Positions 9,026 through 18,367 of a DNA stretch of 64,000 nucleotides are shown here, one piece after another. The stretch spans positions 1-64,000 of the forward strand of contig JANWWZ010000003.1 of the NCBI GenBank assembly GCA_025057115.1. Direction: 5' to 3'. Both the position numbers and the translations under genes were made by a program. This DNA comes from Bernardetiaceae bacterium. Its GTDB lineage: Bacteria; Bacteroidota; Bacteroidia; Cytophagales; Thermoflexibacteraceae. Every line of letters begins with the position of its first letter. The stretch's first letter is position 1. Below the pieces are notes generated by a model. The model was not told the origin of the DNA, searched no databases, and worked only from the letters and a program-made list of their open reading frames with translations.

Positions 9026-10717
9026 TCAATCATGCCCGATAGCATTATACATGAGCCGATAATACTCATCTGCCATGCGATTGGAGTCAAACTGCGGGGT
9101 TACATCTCGCATGCTCTGTTTCATGATGCGCAACCATTTCTCAGGATGGTTGTAATAAAGGGGAATAATTTGTTGCGAAAGGATTTGCATCATGTTATCG
9201 TGATCGACAATATCTTGCTCTGGAATAGTAGCGTTCAGGTCAGCAGGAGGAATGACAAAAGCATTGATACCATCTATGGCAAACTCTGGTATCCAACCAT
9301 CCGAGATAGAAAAATTAATAGCTCCGTTCATAGCAGCGGTCATGCCACTGGTACCAGAAGCCTCACGAGTACGGCGCGGAGTATTTAGCCATAAATCAGC
9401 ACCATTTTTTAACAAACGAGAAAGATGAAGTTCGTAACCTGTCAATACGGCACAATTAGGCAAACTGCGCGATAGGTCCACCAAGTAGTTAAAAACATTA
9501 ATTCCTGATTGGTCTTCTGGGTAAGGTTTGCCTGCCCAAATCATTTGGATGGGATATTTTTCATCTCGCAGGAGGCGTTCAAAATGACCTAAGTCGCGCA
9601 CAATAAGGTCAGCGCGTTTGTAAGCCACGAATCGCCGTGCCCATACAATGGTTAGAATATCAGGTGAAAACAAATTGCCTGTTTGGTCTGCTACAAAGTA
9701 AAAAAGCTCTTTTTTCATCTCCTTTTTGCGAGCTATTAAAGCTCGGTCATCATCGGCTTCAAGTGCTTTTTGCAGTTGTGGGTCAGCCCAATAGCGCTTG
9801 TTTTGGGAATTGGTGATAGAAATAATTGGGCAAATGTTAGGATGCCCCCCCCACATTTGGTTGCTCACTATGCCATGCATTTTGGAAACAGCGTTTGCTT
9901 TACCTGCTAAATGGAGTGCGGCAAGGGTGTAATCCAGTACGCGACTGCCTGCCTGTCCGCTTATGTACATGGCTTCTTCTGGATCTATGCCACTGAAAAA
10001 GTTCATCACTTTCATCAGCTCGAGGTCGTGGGTCTCATTGCCTGCTTTTTCTGGGGTATGTGTGGTGAAAACTAATCGTTTGCGCACCTCCTCTACCTTG
10101 TGATGATGCTGTTTATAGAGATAGTAAGCCAGTGGCAGAGCATGTCCTTCATTCATGTGATATACATCTGCTCCTCCTAGTGCTTCTACTACTTTTGCTC
10201 CTCCAATGCCCAGGACCATGCTTTGTGCCACTCGCGTTAGCTCGTTATTGTCGTACAGCCGTTCAGTAATGGTTCTAGAGAGATGGTCATTTTCAGGAAT
10301 GTCAGTGCTGAGAAAATAAATAGGCACCGTGCCAAATGTTTCTGGACGCAGGCAGTAGGCTTTAACATATACGTGAGCATTAGTGATTTTCAGTCCTACT
10401 TTTATGCCCGTGTCTTCCAAGAAGTTGTAATATTTTTCACTATACATTACTTTCATGTGTCCATTTTCGTAGCGGACTTGGTCGTAATAACCGCGCTTCC
10501 AAAGAATGCCGATACCAATCATGTTCTGACGCAATTCATAAGCGCTTCGCATGTGTGAACCTGCTAAAAATCCCAGCCCGCCAGCGTAAGTTTTTAAACA
10601 TTGCTCAACGGCAAACTCCATAGAAAAATAAGCTACGCGTTTTTTGTATGCAGGGGCAGGTGTGTAGGGATGCTGCCAATGACTGTACAAAGCTCTTTCA
10701 GGACGTGCGTGAATCAT
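9026..10717 (-). CDS. Alpha-glucan (glycogen) phosphorylase family GT35, PLP-lysine replaced
   Basis: The 563-residue protein belongs to the short bacterial branch of glycogen/maltodextrin phosphorylases, which release glucose-1-phosphate. Family landmarks are YFSMEFAVEQCLKTYAGGLG near residue 30, DVYHMNEGHA, FTTHTPEKAGNE, FVAYKRADL, and the region EASGTSGMTAAMNG near residue 455. Active members have lysine right after SGM, forming the Schiff base with pyridoxal phosphate. Here codon 460 is threonine. The N-terminal DUF3417 extension found in about 850-residue relatives is absent. Glycogen breakdown is therefore only a family-level prediction. No other glg gene is adjacent. Confidence 0.82.
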   Translation of the reverse strand: MIHARPERALYSHWQHPYTPAPAYKKRVAYFSMEFAVEQCLKTYAGGLGFLAGSHMRSAYELRQNMIGIGILWKRGYYDQVRYENGHMKVMYSEKYYNFLEDTGIKVGLKITNAHVYVKAYCLRPETFGTVPIYFLSTDIPENDHLSRTITERLYDNNELTRVAQSMVLGIGGAKVVEALGGADVYHMNEGHALPLAYYLYKQHHHKVEEVRKRLVFTTHTPEKAGNETHDLELMKVMNFFSGIDPEEAMYISGQAGSRVLDYTLAALHLAGKANAVSKMHGIVSNQMWGGHPNICPIISITNSQNKRYWADPQLQKALEADDDRALIARKKEMKKELFYFVADQTGNLFSPDILTIVWARRFVAYKRADLIVRDLGHFERLLRDEKYPIQMIWAGKPYPEDQSGINVFNYLVDLSRSLPNCAVLTGYELHLSRLLKNGADLWLNTPRRTREASGTSGMTAAMNGAINFSISDGWIPEFAIDGINAFVIPPADLNATIPEQDIVDHDNMMQILSQQIIPLYYNHPEKWLRIMKQSMRDVTPQFDSNRMADEYYRLMYNAIGHD

Positions 10718-10831
10718 AATAAACAGGTTTGGGGCGAATATGGGAATTTTTTTTCACCTAACAGTGATTTACATCATTGTTTATTGAACAATCAGGGCAG
10801 AACTTAGCTTGCAGAATCAGCAATTTGTTAC

Positions 10832-13240
10832 ATGACAGTTCAAACCCAACAAAAGCAAGCTTGTTTCCATTGCGGTGAAACATGCCCTCCTACTCCTATT
10901 CAAATAGATGACCATTCTTTTTGCTGCCAAGGTTGTGCTACAGTTTATGAGCTCCTGCGCGATAAGGAAATGTGCCACTACTACCGCATGGCTTCTTCTC
11001 CTGGAGCAGGCAGCAAAAGAAATACACAAAAACAGATATACGATTTCTTGGACAATCCGCAAGTAGCCCAGCAATTGCTGGATTTTGCCGAAGGCTCAAT
11101 AGCTAAAGTCAGGTTATTTATTCCCGCCATTCATTGCACTTCTTGCATATGGCTGTTGGAAAATCTTCATCGGATTGATGCAGGCATTTTGCATTCGCGA
11201 GTTCATTTTATGAAAAGAGAAGTAGCCATTACTTACAATCGCCAACACACCTCTTTGCGGAAAATCGCTGAATTACTCGCCCAACTCCACTACGCTCCTT
11301 TGATTACTTTAGAAGATGCTTACAAAAAGTCAGACCCTTCTATTGACCGCCATTTGATTTATAAGGCAGGGGTTGCCTTTTTTGCCTTTGGCAACATGAT
11401 GCTAATTAGCATGCCAGAGTATCTCACCTTCGGCGACTACGTAGAAGAAAATTTTCGGCAATTTTTCGGTTATTTAAACATCCTCTTAGCCCTGCCCGTG
11501 CTTTTTTACTGCTCTCAAGACTACTTTATTTCCTCTTGGAATGCGCTTAAACAACGCCAAATAAACATAGAGGTGCCCATTACATTGGGCATTATGAGTT
11601 TATTTATAGTGAGCACATGGGAAATTCTTTCCAGAACAGGCCCCGGATACATGGACTCGCTAGGCGGGCTGTTGTTTTTTTTGCTTACTGGTAGATTATT
11701 TCAACAAAAAACTTATCAAGCTCTTTCCTTTGAGCGCGACTATAAATCGTACTTCCCCATTTCAGTGCTGCTCAAAAAAGAGGGGCGAGAGTACTTTGCC
11801 TCCGTTGAAGAGCTGAAAAAAGGAGATACTATTGTAGTTCGCCATCAAGAACTTATTCCTGCAGATGCTATTTTGAAAAAAGGACAAGGGCTAATTGACT
11901 ACAGTTTTGTAACAGGAGAGTCAGCACCAGTAGTCAAGCAAGAAAACGAGCTGATTTACGCCGGTGGAAGGCAAATAGGTGGTGTTATCGAACTAGAAGT
12001 TGTCAAGGACTTCTCGCAAAGTTACTTAACTCAACTGTGGAACAACGAAATTTTTGCTAAACACCATCGCACGCCACTTCAGCAAATTACTGATCAGTTC
12101 AGCAAAATTTTTACAAGAAATGTACTTTTAATAGCCTTAGGGGCTGCCCTGTACTGGTTGCCACAGGATATTTCTAAAGCGTTGCATGCTTTTACTTCAG
12201 TGCTCATCATTGCTTGCCCTTGTGCAATTGCTTTGGCAGCACCTTATGCCTTAGGCACTGCGCTTCGTTACTTCGGCAGGCACCGCTTTTATTTGAAAAA
12301 TGCGCAAGTGGTAGAACATCTTGCTCGCATTGATACAATTGTTTTCGACAAAACAGGCACTTTGACCAACACCCAACAAGCTGAAGTAAAATGGCAAGGC
12401 ACTCTGCTTTCAGAGGAAGAACAAATGCAAATTGCTTGTCTAGCAAGCCAGTCCATCCATCCTCTTAGCAAAGCAATTGCTAATTATCTGAACAAGCCTA
12501 CTTCATTGCTGCTTAATCACGTGCAAGAGCATCCAGGAAAGGGCATCGAAGGGTATGTAGGAAACGCGTATATACGGCTTGGCTCGGCTTCTTTTATGGG
12601 GCAAGAGTTATCTAATTCCAGTAAAGGCAACGTATACGTAAGTATTAATCATCAAGTGCGCGGTTATTTTATAGTGCATCATCCTTTCCGCGAAGACTTA
12701 GCCGATGTAATGGCAGTTTTGGCTTCCAACTACCGAATAGCTGTTCTTTCTGGAGACCAAGAGCAAGAGCGGGCTCGATTGGAGAAAATCTTTGCGCGCG
12801 TTCCTAATGGTATTCCGATGCTATTTAGGCAGAGCCCCCACGACAAATTACATTTTATCAAATCCTTGCAAGAGGCGGGTAGCTATTCTATGATGCTAGG
12901 AGATGGATTAAACGATGCTGGAGCCCTGCGCCAAGCAGATGTAGGAGTAGCTCTTGCAGAAGATGTACTTGCTTTCTCTCCTGCTTCTGATGGCATTTTA
13001 GACGCTCAATCCTTTGGCAAGTTGCCCTACTTTTTACAATTTGCCAAAAAAGCAGTAGGGGTAGTCAAAGCATGTTTTGCCCTTTCATTGATTTACAATC
13101 TGGTGGGAGTGAGTTTCGCCGTTCGTGGTAACCTCTCTCCAGTCATTGCAGCGATTTTGATGCCTCTTAGCTCAATTTCGGTAGTAGCTTTTGCCACGTT
13201 GATGACACGCTACAAGGCTAAGAAAATACTATCAGAATAG
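10832..13240 (+). CDS. Copper-type P1B ATPase, FixI/CcoI-like
   Basis: This integral membrane pump of 802 residues probably exports Cu(I) for assembly of cbb3-type cytochrome oxidase. The N-terminus has the cysteine-rich domain seen in FixI-like pumps (CFHCGETCPP, CCQGCATVYELL). An HMA-like domain with HCTSCIWLLENL follows near residue 107. The core shows TGES, the metal-site helix ACPCAIALAAP, the phosphorylation site FDKTGTLTN, and the hinge GDGLNDAGAL. The ccoS and ccoNOP genes that usually follow are missing: glpD lies convergently 8 bp away. The oxidase link comes from family resemblance only. Confidence 0.85.
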   Translation: MTVQTQQKQACFHCGETCPPTPIQIDDHSFCCQGCATVYELLRDKEMCHYYRMASSPGAGSKRNTQKQIYDFLDNPQVAQQLLDFAEGSIAKVRLFIPAIHCTSCIWLLENLHRIDAGILHSRVHFMKREVAITYNRQHTSLRKIAELLAQLHYAPLITLEDAYKKSDPSIDRHLIYKAGVAFFAFGNMMLISMPEYLTFGDYVEENFRQFFGYLNILLALPVLFYCSQDYFISSWNALKQRQINIEVPITLGIMSLFIVSTWEILSRTGPGYMDSLGGLLFFLLTGRLFQQKTYQALSFERDYKSYFPISVLLKKEGREYFASVEELKKGDTIVVRHQELIPADAILKKGQGLIDYSFVTGESAPVVKQENELIYAGGRQIGGVIELEVVKDFSQSYLTQLWNNEIFAKHHRTPLQQITDQFSKIFTRNVLLIALGAALYWLPQDISKALHAFTSVLIIACPCAIALAAPYALGTALRYFGRHRFYLKNAQVVEHLARIDTIVFDKTGTLTNTQQAEVKWQGTLLSEEEQMQIACLASQSIHPLSKAIANYLNKPTSLLLNHVQEHPGKGIEGYVGNAYIRLGSASFMGQELSNSSKGNVYVSINHQVRGYFIVHHPFREDLADVMAVLASNYRIAVLSGDQEQERARLEKIFARVPNGIPMLFRQSPHDKLHFIKSLQEAGSYSMMLGDGLNDAGALRQADVGVALAEDVLAFSPASDGILDAQSFGKLPYFLQFAKKAVGVVKACFALSLIYNLVGVSFAVRGNLSPVIAAILMPLSSISVVAFATLMTRYKAKKILSE

Positions 13241-13248
13241 GTTTTGTG

Positions 13249-14931
13249 CTAAGCTACCATTACAGAAGAAGGCATAAACTCTACAGCCATGTGATAGGCT
13301 TTTAGGAAATCCGCTATCCATTTTTGAACTGTAGAAGAAGAACGCCCCTGCCATTGCCCTAGTTGTTTTGCAAGAGGCTCAATGAGGGGTTCTACTGTAC
13401 AGCGGTGAAAATACAATCTACCAGTGCGTCTAATGAGAAAATCGCTTAGAGTAACAACCATTTCATGCCGATAGCAATAGTCTAGCTCAGCAATTGCCAT
13501 AGCTATAGTAGGTTGTTCCCATTGAGGGAGAAGGCTTTCAAAGGTGGTTACGATTTTTTCACTAGCTGCTCCAAAGTTGAACACTAAAAACTGAGCATAG
13601 AACTTATCCAATCCGCAAGGGGCAATTTGGTGAGCGATGTGAGCGACGTATTGCTCTACTGCTTCTCTAGAAGGAAAAGCATTGTTGCAGAGGCTAATTT
13701 TTTCCGTAGTACAAGGAAGAGTTATTTTTCCTCCATTTGCGTACAGCCATTTCGCCACGCGATCGCAAACGCGGGCTGCCATTTTGCGGTAACCCGTCAG
13801 CTTGCCACCAGCAATGGAAATGAGCCCTCCTTCTGAGACGAAAATTTCATCTTTGCGCGAAAGTTCTGAAGGAGATTTCCCTTCTTCGTGAATTAAAGGT
13901 CGCAGACCTGCCCATGAGGAAATAATGTCTTTCGGCGTAAGTTGCACACTGGGAAACATGAAATTAACAGAAGAGAGAATATAATCCACGTCTTCTTGAG
14001 TAACCTGCGGCGTATCAGGGGAGTCGTAATAAGAAGTATCCGTAGTGCCTATATAGACCACGTTCCCGCGAGGGATGGCAAACATCATGCGTCCATCAGG
14101 AACATCAAAATAAACAGCCTGTCGCAGAGGCATGCGGTAGTAAGGCACTACAATATGCACGCCTTTGGTCAAGTGCAACCGCTTAGTGGTATTGGGTTTA
14201 GTATAGTCTTTTGCGCGAATCTCATCTACCCAAGGACCTGCAGCATTGACCACTACCTCAGTCCGAGCAACTAAGCGTCTTCCATTAAGCTGGTCAACAA
14301 GCTCTACTCCGTTGATTTTTCCATTTTCTCCATAAGTAAATCCCTCTGCTTTGATGTAATTAAGGCATAGCGCTCCATGAGCAACTGCTTGTTTGAGGAC
14401 CTCGATAGTCAGGCGGGCATCGTCAGTGCGATATTCTACATACAGTCCTCCGCCTTCTAAAATATCAGTGCGTAGTAGGGGCTCTTGTTGAGCTGTTTGC
14501 TCTTTATCCAGCATAATGCGTTGCTCTGCTTCCTTGACCCCCGCTAGTTTGTCATATATCCAAAGTCCAACAGAGGTTGTCCAAGGTCCATAAGTGCCGT
14601 TAGTAGTAAGGGGCAGTAATATTTTTTCAGGAATGACCAAGTGAGGTGCATTGCGATGCAATACTTCTCTTTCTCTGCCTGTTTCCATTACAAGCCCTAC
14701 TTCCATTTGCTTAAGATAGCGCAAACCGCCGTGAATCAGTTTTGTAGAGCGGCTACTAGTACCACTGGCAAAGTCGTTTTTTTCTACCAGTAAAGTGCTG
14801 ATGCCTCTGGAAGCTGCATCCAGTGCAATTCCTGCTCCTGTAATACCACCCCCAATTACAATTAGTTCAAAAGAGTTGGTAGCAATTTGGTTAAGCATGG
14901 AGTGGCGCTGCCCAACGGAAAATGTATGCAT
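13249..14931 (-). CDS. glpD: Glycerol-3-phosphate dehydrogenase, FAD-dependent
   Basis: GlpD oxidises glycerol-3-phosphate to dihydroxyacetone phosphate and passes electrons to quinone at the inner membrane. The FAD-binding motif VIGGGITGAGIALDAASRG lies near the N-terminus, followed by FASGTSSRSTKLIHGGLRYL, the family signature. SWAGLRPLIHEEG and SIAGGKLTGYRKMA lie later in the chain. The frame is open up to 15024, but the start at 14931 (MHTFSVGQRHSML) is preferred because relatives begin with a similar short lead, giving 560 residues. No glpK or glpF is adjacent. It converges with the P-type ATPase gene. Confidence 0.93.
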   Translation of the reverse strand: MHTFSVGQRHSMLNQIATNSFELIVIGGGITGAGIALDAASRGISTLLVEKNDFASGTSSRSTKLIHGGLRYLKQMEVGLVMETGREREVLHRNAPHLVIPEKILLPLTTNGTYGPWTTSVGLWIYDKLAGVKEAEQRIMLDKEQTAQQEPLLRTDILEGGGLYVEYRTDDARLTIEVLKQAVAHGALCLNYIKAEGFTYGENGKINGVELVDQLNGRRLVARTEVVVNAAGPWVDEIRAKDYTKPNTTKRLHLTKGVHIVVPYYRMPLRQAVYFDVPDGRMMFAIPRGNVVYIGTTDTSYYDSPDTPQVTQEDVDYILSSVNFMFPSVQLTPKDIISSWAGLRPLIHEEGKSPSELSRKDEIFVSEGGLISIAGGKLTGYRKMAARVCDRVAKWLYANGGKITLPCTTEKISLCNNAFPSREAVEQYVAHIAHQIAPCGLDKFYAQFLVFNFGAASEKIVTTFESLLPQWEQPTIAMAIAELDYCYRHEMVVTLSDFLIRRTGRLYFHRCTVEPLIEPLAKQLGQWQGRSSSTVQKWIADFLKAYHMAVEFMPSSVMVA

Positions 14932-15112
14932 GACGAGCATTTTTTTTAAATAACGCAACGGACTTCGGAAGGTTATTTGCATTTGACGCAATTTTGTGAA
15001 AAAATCGATCCTCTTTTGGGGCATTGCTAGATTGCAACAAAAGTTTAATAGTGGGGTAAATAGTGTTTAACAAGCTCACGGCAAGCCTAATTAACAAGGA
15101 GCAAAACCAGTC

Positions 15113-15574
15113 ATGGAAATCATTTTTCCGCCGGGTATTACGGGATATGCACCGCAAGAACTGTTACAGGAAAAAAGACATTTGCTGCGTTTTGAAACCA
15201 TTTGTCAGGAAATTCCTGTGGAACTGCCTTCGGTTTCTTTGCAGTTGTTTGCCAGAGCAAGCCAAGGCTTTGGAGGCAATCACGATGCGGCAATATTTTA
15301 CAAAGAAGTAGAAGAAATTATTGTTTTGTGCAATATTTTTTATCCCTACATAGGCTTTGTGTCCAATGGCAAGTATGTAAACATGCCTGATTTTGCCTCG
15401 TTTTTTGCCAAAGAATTTACCCTCATTCCTGCTGAGTTGCTCACAACCCGTTTAGAGGCAGAAAATCCAGTGAGTGCCCGTGCTGTTTGCCGTTTGCATA
15501 GAGAAGAGTTCGGGCAAATGTCCTACCGCCAGCCGCAAATTATTGGCGACATTGTATTTCATAGGTGGAGATAG
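15113..15574 (+). CDS. Protein of unknown function
   Basis: I do not recognise this 153-residue product. It has no signal peptide and no membrane helix. It is a mixed alpha/beta protein with several aromatic-rich strands, such as LCNIFYPYIGFVSNGKY near residue 73. It ends in RQPQIIGDIVFHRWR. It is a single gene between glpD (divergent) and thrA (convergent) and runs into the hairpin at 15582-15617. Its intact frame, its own start and the terminator behind it suggest a real gene. Confidence 0.6.
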   Translation: MEIIFPPGITGYAPQELLQEKRHLLRFETICQEIPVELPSVSLQLFARASQGFGGNHDAAIFYKEVEEIIVLCNIFYPYIGFVSNGKYVNMPDFASFFAKEFTLIPAELLTTRLEAENPVSARAVCRLHREEFGQMSYRQPQIIGDIVFHRWR

Positions 15575-15581
15575 GAGAAAA

Positions 15582-15617
15582 ACTTCCCGCCGCTGCAAAA
15601 TACATATGCGACGGGAA
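15582..15617. terminator. Bidirectional terminator between the 15113 gene and thrA
   Basis: An 11-bp stem with one mismatch (15582-15592 with 15607-15617, CTTCCCGCCGC and GCGACGGGAAG) encloses a 14-base loop. It is flanked by an A-run on the left and AAAAATTTT on the right, so both strands give a hairpin followed by T. It lies exactly between the ends of two convergent genes. Confidence 0.75.
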
Positions 15618-15625
15618 GAAAAATT

Positions 15626-18070
15626 TTACAAGTAATTAGCGATTCGAATAAGGTCGGCAAAAACCCCTGCAGCAGTTACCTCTGCGCCAGCTCCTGAACC
15701 TTTCACTACCATGGGAAGAGTAGGATATCGCATAGTGGTAAAAGCGATAATGTTATCAGCTCCGGAAAGGGAAGCAAAGGGATGTTCTGGACCTACTGAT
15801 TGCAAAGAAATGGTAGCTTTTCCATCTTCAAAGCGGGCAATCACACGCAATTTTTCATTTTTATCAGCAGCTTGGCGGCGGAGTTGTTCAAAATAATCGT
15901 CATAGTTTGGCAGTATGTTAAAAAATTCTTCTACTGTAGCGGCTTTCATGCAGGGTTCAGGTAAAAAATTGTCAATAGTAATGTCTTCAAATTCCATGGC
16001 ATAGCCGCACTCGCGCGCCAGGATGAGAATTTTGCGTCCTACGTCTTTGCAACTCAAATCCTGGCGAGGGTCTGGCTCGGTGTAACCCTTAGCTTTGGCT
16101 TGTTTGACTACTTGGCTAAAGGAAATTGATCCATCAAACGTATTGAAAATGTAGGACAACGTGCCAGAAAGCACTGCTTCTATGCGTATAATTTTATCTC
16201 CACTGTTAATTAAATCACGTAAAGTGCTGATGACAGGCAAGCCCGCTCCTACATTGGTTTCGTAAAGCATCATAACGCCATGCCGTTTTGCTAACTGACG
16301 GTTGCGGGCATACTGCGCATAACTACTCGAATTGGCAATTTTGTTGGGAGTGACAATAGAAATGCTCGCTTGCAACACCTTATCATACACGTTAGCTACT
16401 GCAGCACTGGCAGTGTTGTCTACAAATACCGAATTGGCTAGATTAACTAAGTTCATTTGCTCTACAAACTGCTCTATGTCAGAAGGTTGGCCACGGCTTT
16501 CTAGTTCTTCTCGCCACTTGTCAAGAGGAATGCCGTTTTCATTAATAAGCATTTTGCGGCTATTGGCAAGCCCCACGATGCGAAAGTCAATATTATACTC
16601 TTGCCGCAGGTAAGCCCTTTGCTCTTGAATTTGTCGCAATAGCGTGCTGCCTATCAGCCCTGTTCCTGCCATAAACACGTTGAGTGTTTTGGTATCCGAC
16701 TCAAAAAATGCTTGATGAAGGGCTCTAAGTGCCTTTATTTCATCCGTTTTGCTTACAACAGCAGAAATATTCAGCTCGGAAGAGCCTTGCGCGATAGCTA
16801 CTACGTTGATGCCATTGTGTCCTAAGGCTTGAAACATGCGTCCCGCTACTCCACTTGTTCGGCGCATATCTTTCCCCACAATGGCAATGATAGAAAGATC
16901 AGTTTCTACAATTACTTCTTCTAACAATCCGCGCGCTATTTCACTGGCGAATTCTTTTTCGATGCGCTGCTTAGCCGAGAGCGCCTCCTCAGGTTTGACG
17001 GCAAAACAAATAGAGTGTTCTGAAGAAGCCTGTGTAATGAGGATAACGCTAATATTGCCTGTTGCTAATGCGCCGAATAAACGCGCTGAAATACCTGCTA
17101 CTCCTACCATGCCGCTGCCTTGTACGCGCAGCAAAGCAATTTGGCTAATAGAGGTAATTCCTTTGATAGGCCGGCCTGTGGCTGGAACCTCGCTACTGAT
17201 AACAGTGCCCGCAAAAGCTGGATTGAATGTATTGCGAATTACAATAGGCACTCCTGCACGCATAGCAGGCACCATTGTAGGAGGGTAAATGACTTTTGCC
17301 CCAAAATGCGACATTTCCATCGCCTCCTCATAAGTTAGCGCCGGAATAGGAATAGCTTGAGGAACCTTGCGCGGGTCACAGGTCATTACTCCATCTACAT
17401 CTGTCCAAATCTCTGCCACCGATGCTTTTAAAGCAGCGGCAAAAATGGAGCAGGTATAGTCCGACCCTCCACGACCTAAAGTTACTGTATCACCATTAGG
17501 CGCGCTGGCAATAAATCCAGTAGCTACAATAATTCCAGGAGTTTTTGCTACGTACTCTCTAATAAGCGGGTTGGTAACTTCAAAATTGACATTGGCACAT
17601 CCATACCGTCCATCAGTTTTAATAACTTGAGTAGCGTCTAAATAAGTAGCCTGTAAACCGTGTTCGCGCAGAGCTTCAGTGATAATGATGCAAGAAAGTC
17701 TCTCACCAAAGCTCATAACGTAATCCAAAGCACGGATGCTCATTTCGTTGAGCAAAAAAATGCTGTTGAGTAATTCCTCCAGCTCATTGAGAATATACTT
17801 TACTTTGGCAAGAGTAGCACTTTGATGACGTACGTCTATGAGTTCTTTTACGCAATTAATGTGGCGTTGCTCAATATGGGCAAAAAGCGACTTATACGAG
17901 TGGTCATTTTCAGCCGCTGCTTTTGCCGTAGCAATTAGTTGGTCAGTAATGCCACCTAATGCCGAGCATACCACTACTTTTGCTTCTGGATCATTTTTGA
18001 CAATGCTTACCACGTTGCGGATTCGTTCGGCATCCTGCACCGAAGAGCCGCCAAATTTGAGCACTTTCAT
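15626..18070 (-). CDS. thrA: Bifunctional aspartate kinase / homoserine dehydrogenase I
   Basis: The protein catalyses the first and third steps from aspartate towards threonine, methionine and isoleucine. The 814 residues match the E. coli ThrA length. The aspartokinase domain starts with LKFGGSSV (residues 4-11) and has ATGFIASAPNGDTVTLGRGG near residue 182. Two ACT regulatory domains follow (about 310-460). The homoserine dehydrogenase domain opens with GTGLIGSTLLRQI near residue 472 and includes VLSGTLSYIFNTF. Feedback control by threonine is expected from the family. No thrB or thrC is adjacent, and no leader-peptide attenuator was seen upstream. Confidence 0.96.
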   Translation of the reverse strand: MKVLKFGGSSVQDAERIRNVVSIVKNDPEAKVVVCSALGGITDQLIATAKAAAENDHSYKSLFAHIEQRHINCVKELIDVRHQSATLAKVKYILNELEELLNSIFLLNEMSIRALDYVMSFGERLSCIIITEALREHGLQATYLDATQVIKTDGRYGCANVNFEVTNPLIREYVAKTPGIIVATGFIASAPNGDTVTLGRGGSDYTCSIFAAALKASVAEIWTDVDGVMTCDPRKVPQAIPIPALTYEEAMEMSHFGAKVIYPPTMVPAMRAGVPIVIRNTFNPAFAGTVISSEVPATGRPIKGITSISQIALLRVQGSGMVGVAGISARLFGALATGNISVILITQASSEHSICFAVKPEEALSAKQRIEKEFASEIARGLLEEVIVETDLSIIAIVGKDMRRTSGVAGRMFQALGHNGINVVAIAQGSSELNISAVVSKTDEIKALRALHQAFFESDTKTLNVFMAGTGLIGSTLLRQIQEQRAYLRQEYNIDFRIVGLANSRKMLINENGIPLDKWREELESRGQPSDIEQFVEQMNLVNLANSVFVDNTASAAVANVYDKVLQASISIVTPNKIANSSSYAQYARNRQLAKRHGVMMLYETNVGAGLPVISTLRDLINSGDKIIRIEAVLSGTLSYIFNTFDGSISFSQVVKQAKAKGYTEPDPRQDLSCKDVGRKILILARECGYAMEFEDITIDNFLPEPCMKAATVEEFFNILPNYDDYFEQLRRQAADKNEKLRVIARFEDGKATISLQSVGPEHPFASLSGADNIIAFTTMRYPTLPMVVKGSGAGAEVTAAGVFADLIRIANYL

Positions 18071-18159
18071 AATAAAGATGGGAAAAGTTTTAAACCAAGA
18101 CGTCGATGCAAAACTGGTCTAAGAGAAAAGCGGAATATGCCTTATGGATATATCTGCTG

Positions 18160-18179
18160 CATGCCCCTTTCAGGGCATG
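18160..18179. repeat. Perfect hairpin in the thrA-menB intergenic region
   Basis: CATGCCC (18160-18166) and GGGCATG (18173-18179) form a perfect 7-bp stem with a six-base loop. No T-run follows on either strand, so it is not a standard terminator. It lies about 90 bp upstream of thrA (minus strand) and about 190 bp upstream of menB (plus strand). Its role is unknown. Confidence 0.45.
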
Positions 18180-18367
18180 AAGGTTTGCTGAAAGATTGCC
18201 CTTGTCGAATGCGGTGAAGAAATAGGCAAAAACATAGGCGTTCCTCGAAAAACACCTGCAAAACTATCAATAAAATTTTGCAAAAAAAGAAAAACATGCT
18301 CCTTTTCAGGCTGGTTAATTTCTTCGGCAAACGACAATTTTGCAACAGACCTAAAACTCCTCTGGCT

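Noticed and set aside
18071-18277. thr-type attenuator (leader peptide rich in Thr/Ile codons) upstream of thrA
   Set aside because: No leader frame with runs of Thr or Ile codons and no terminator/antiterminator pair is seen. Only a single hairpin without a T-run exists at 18160-18179.
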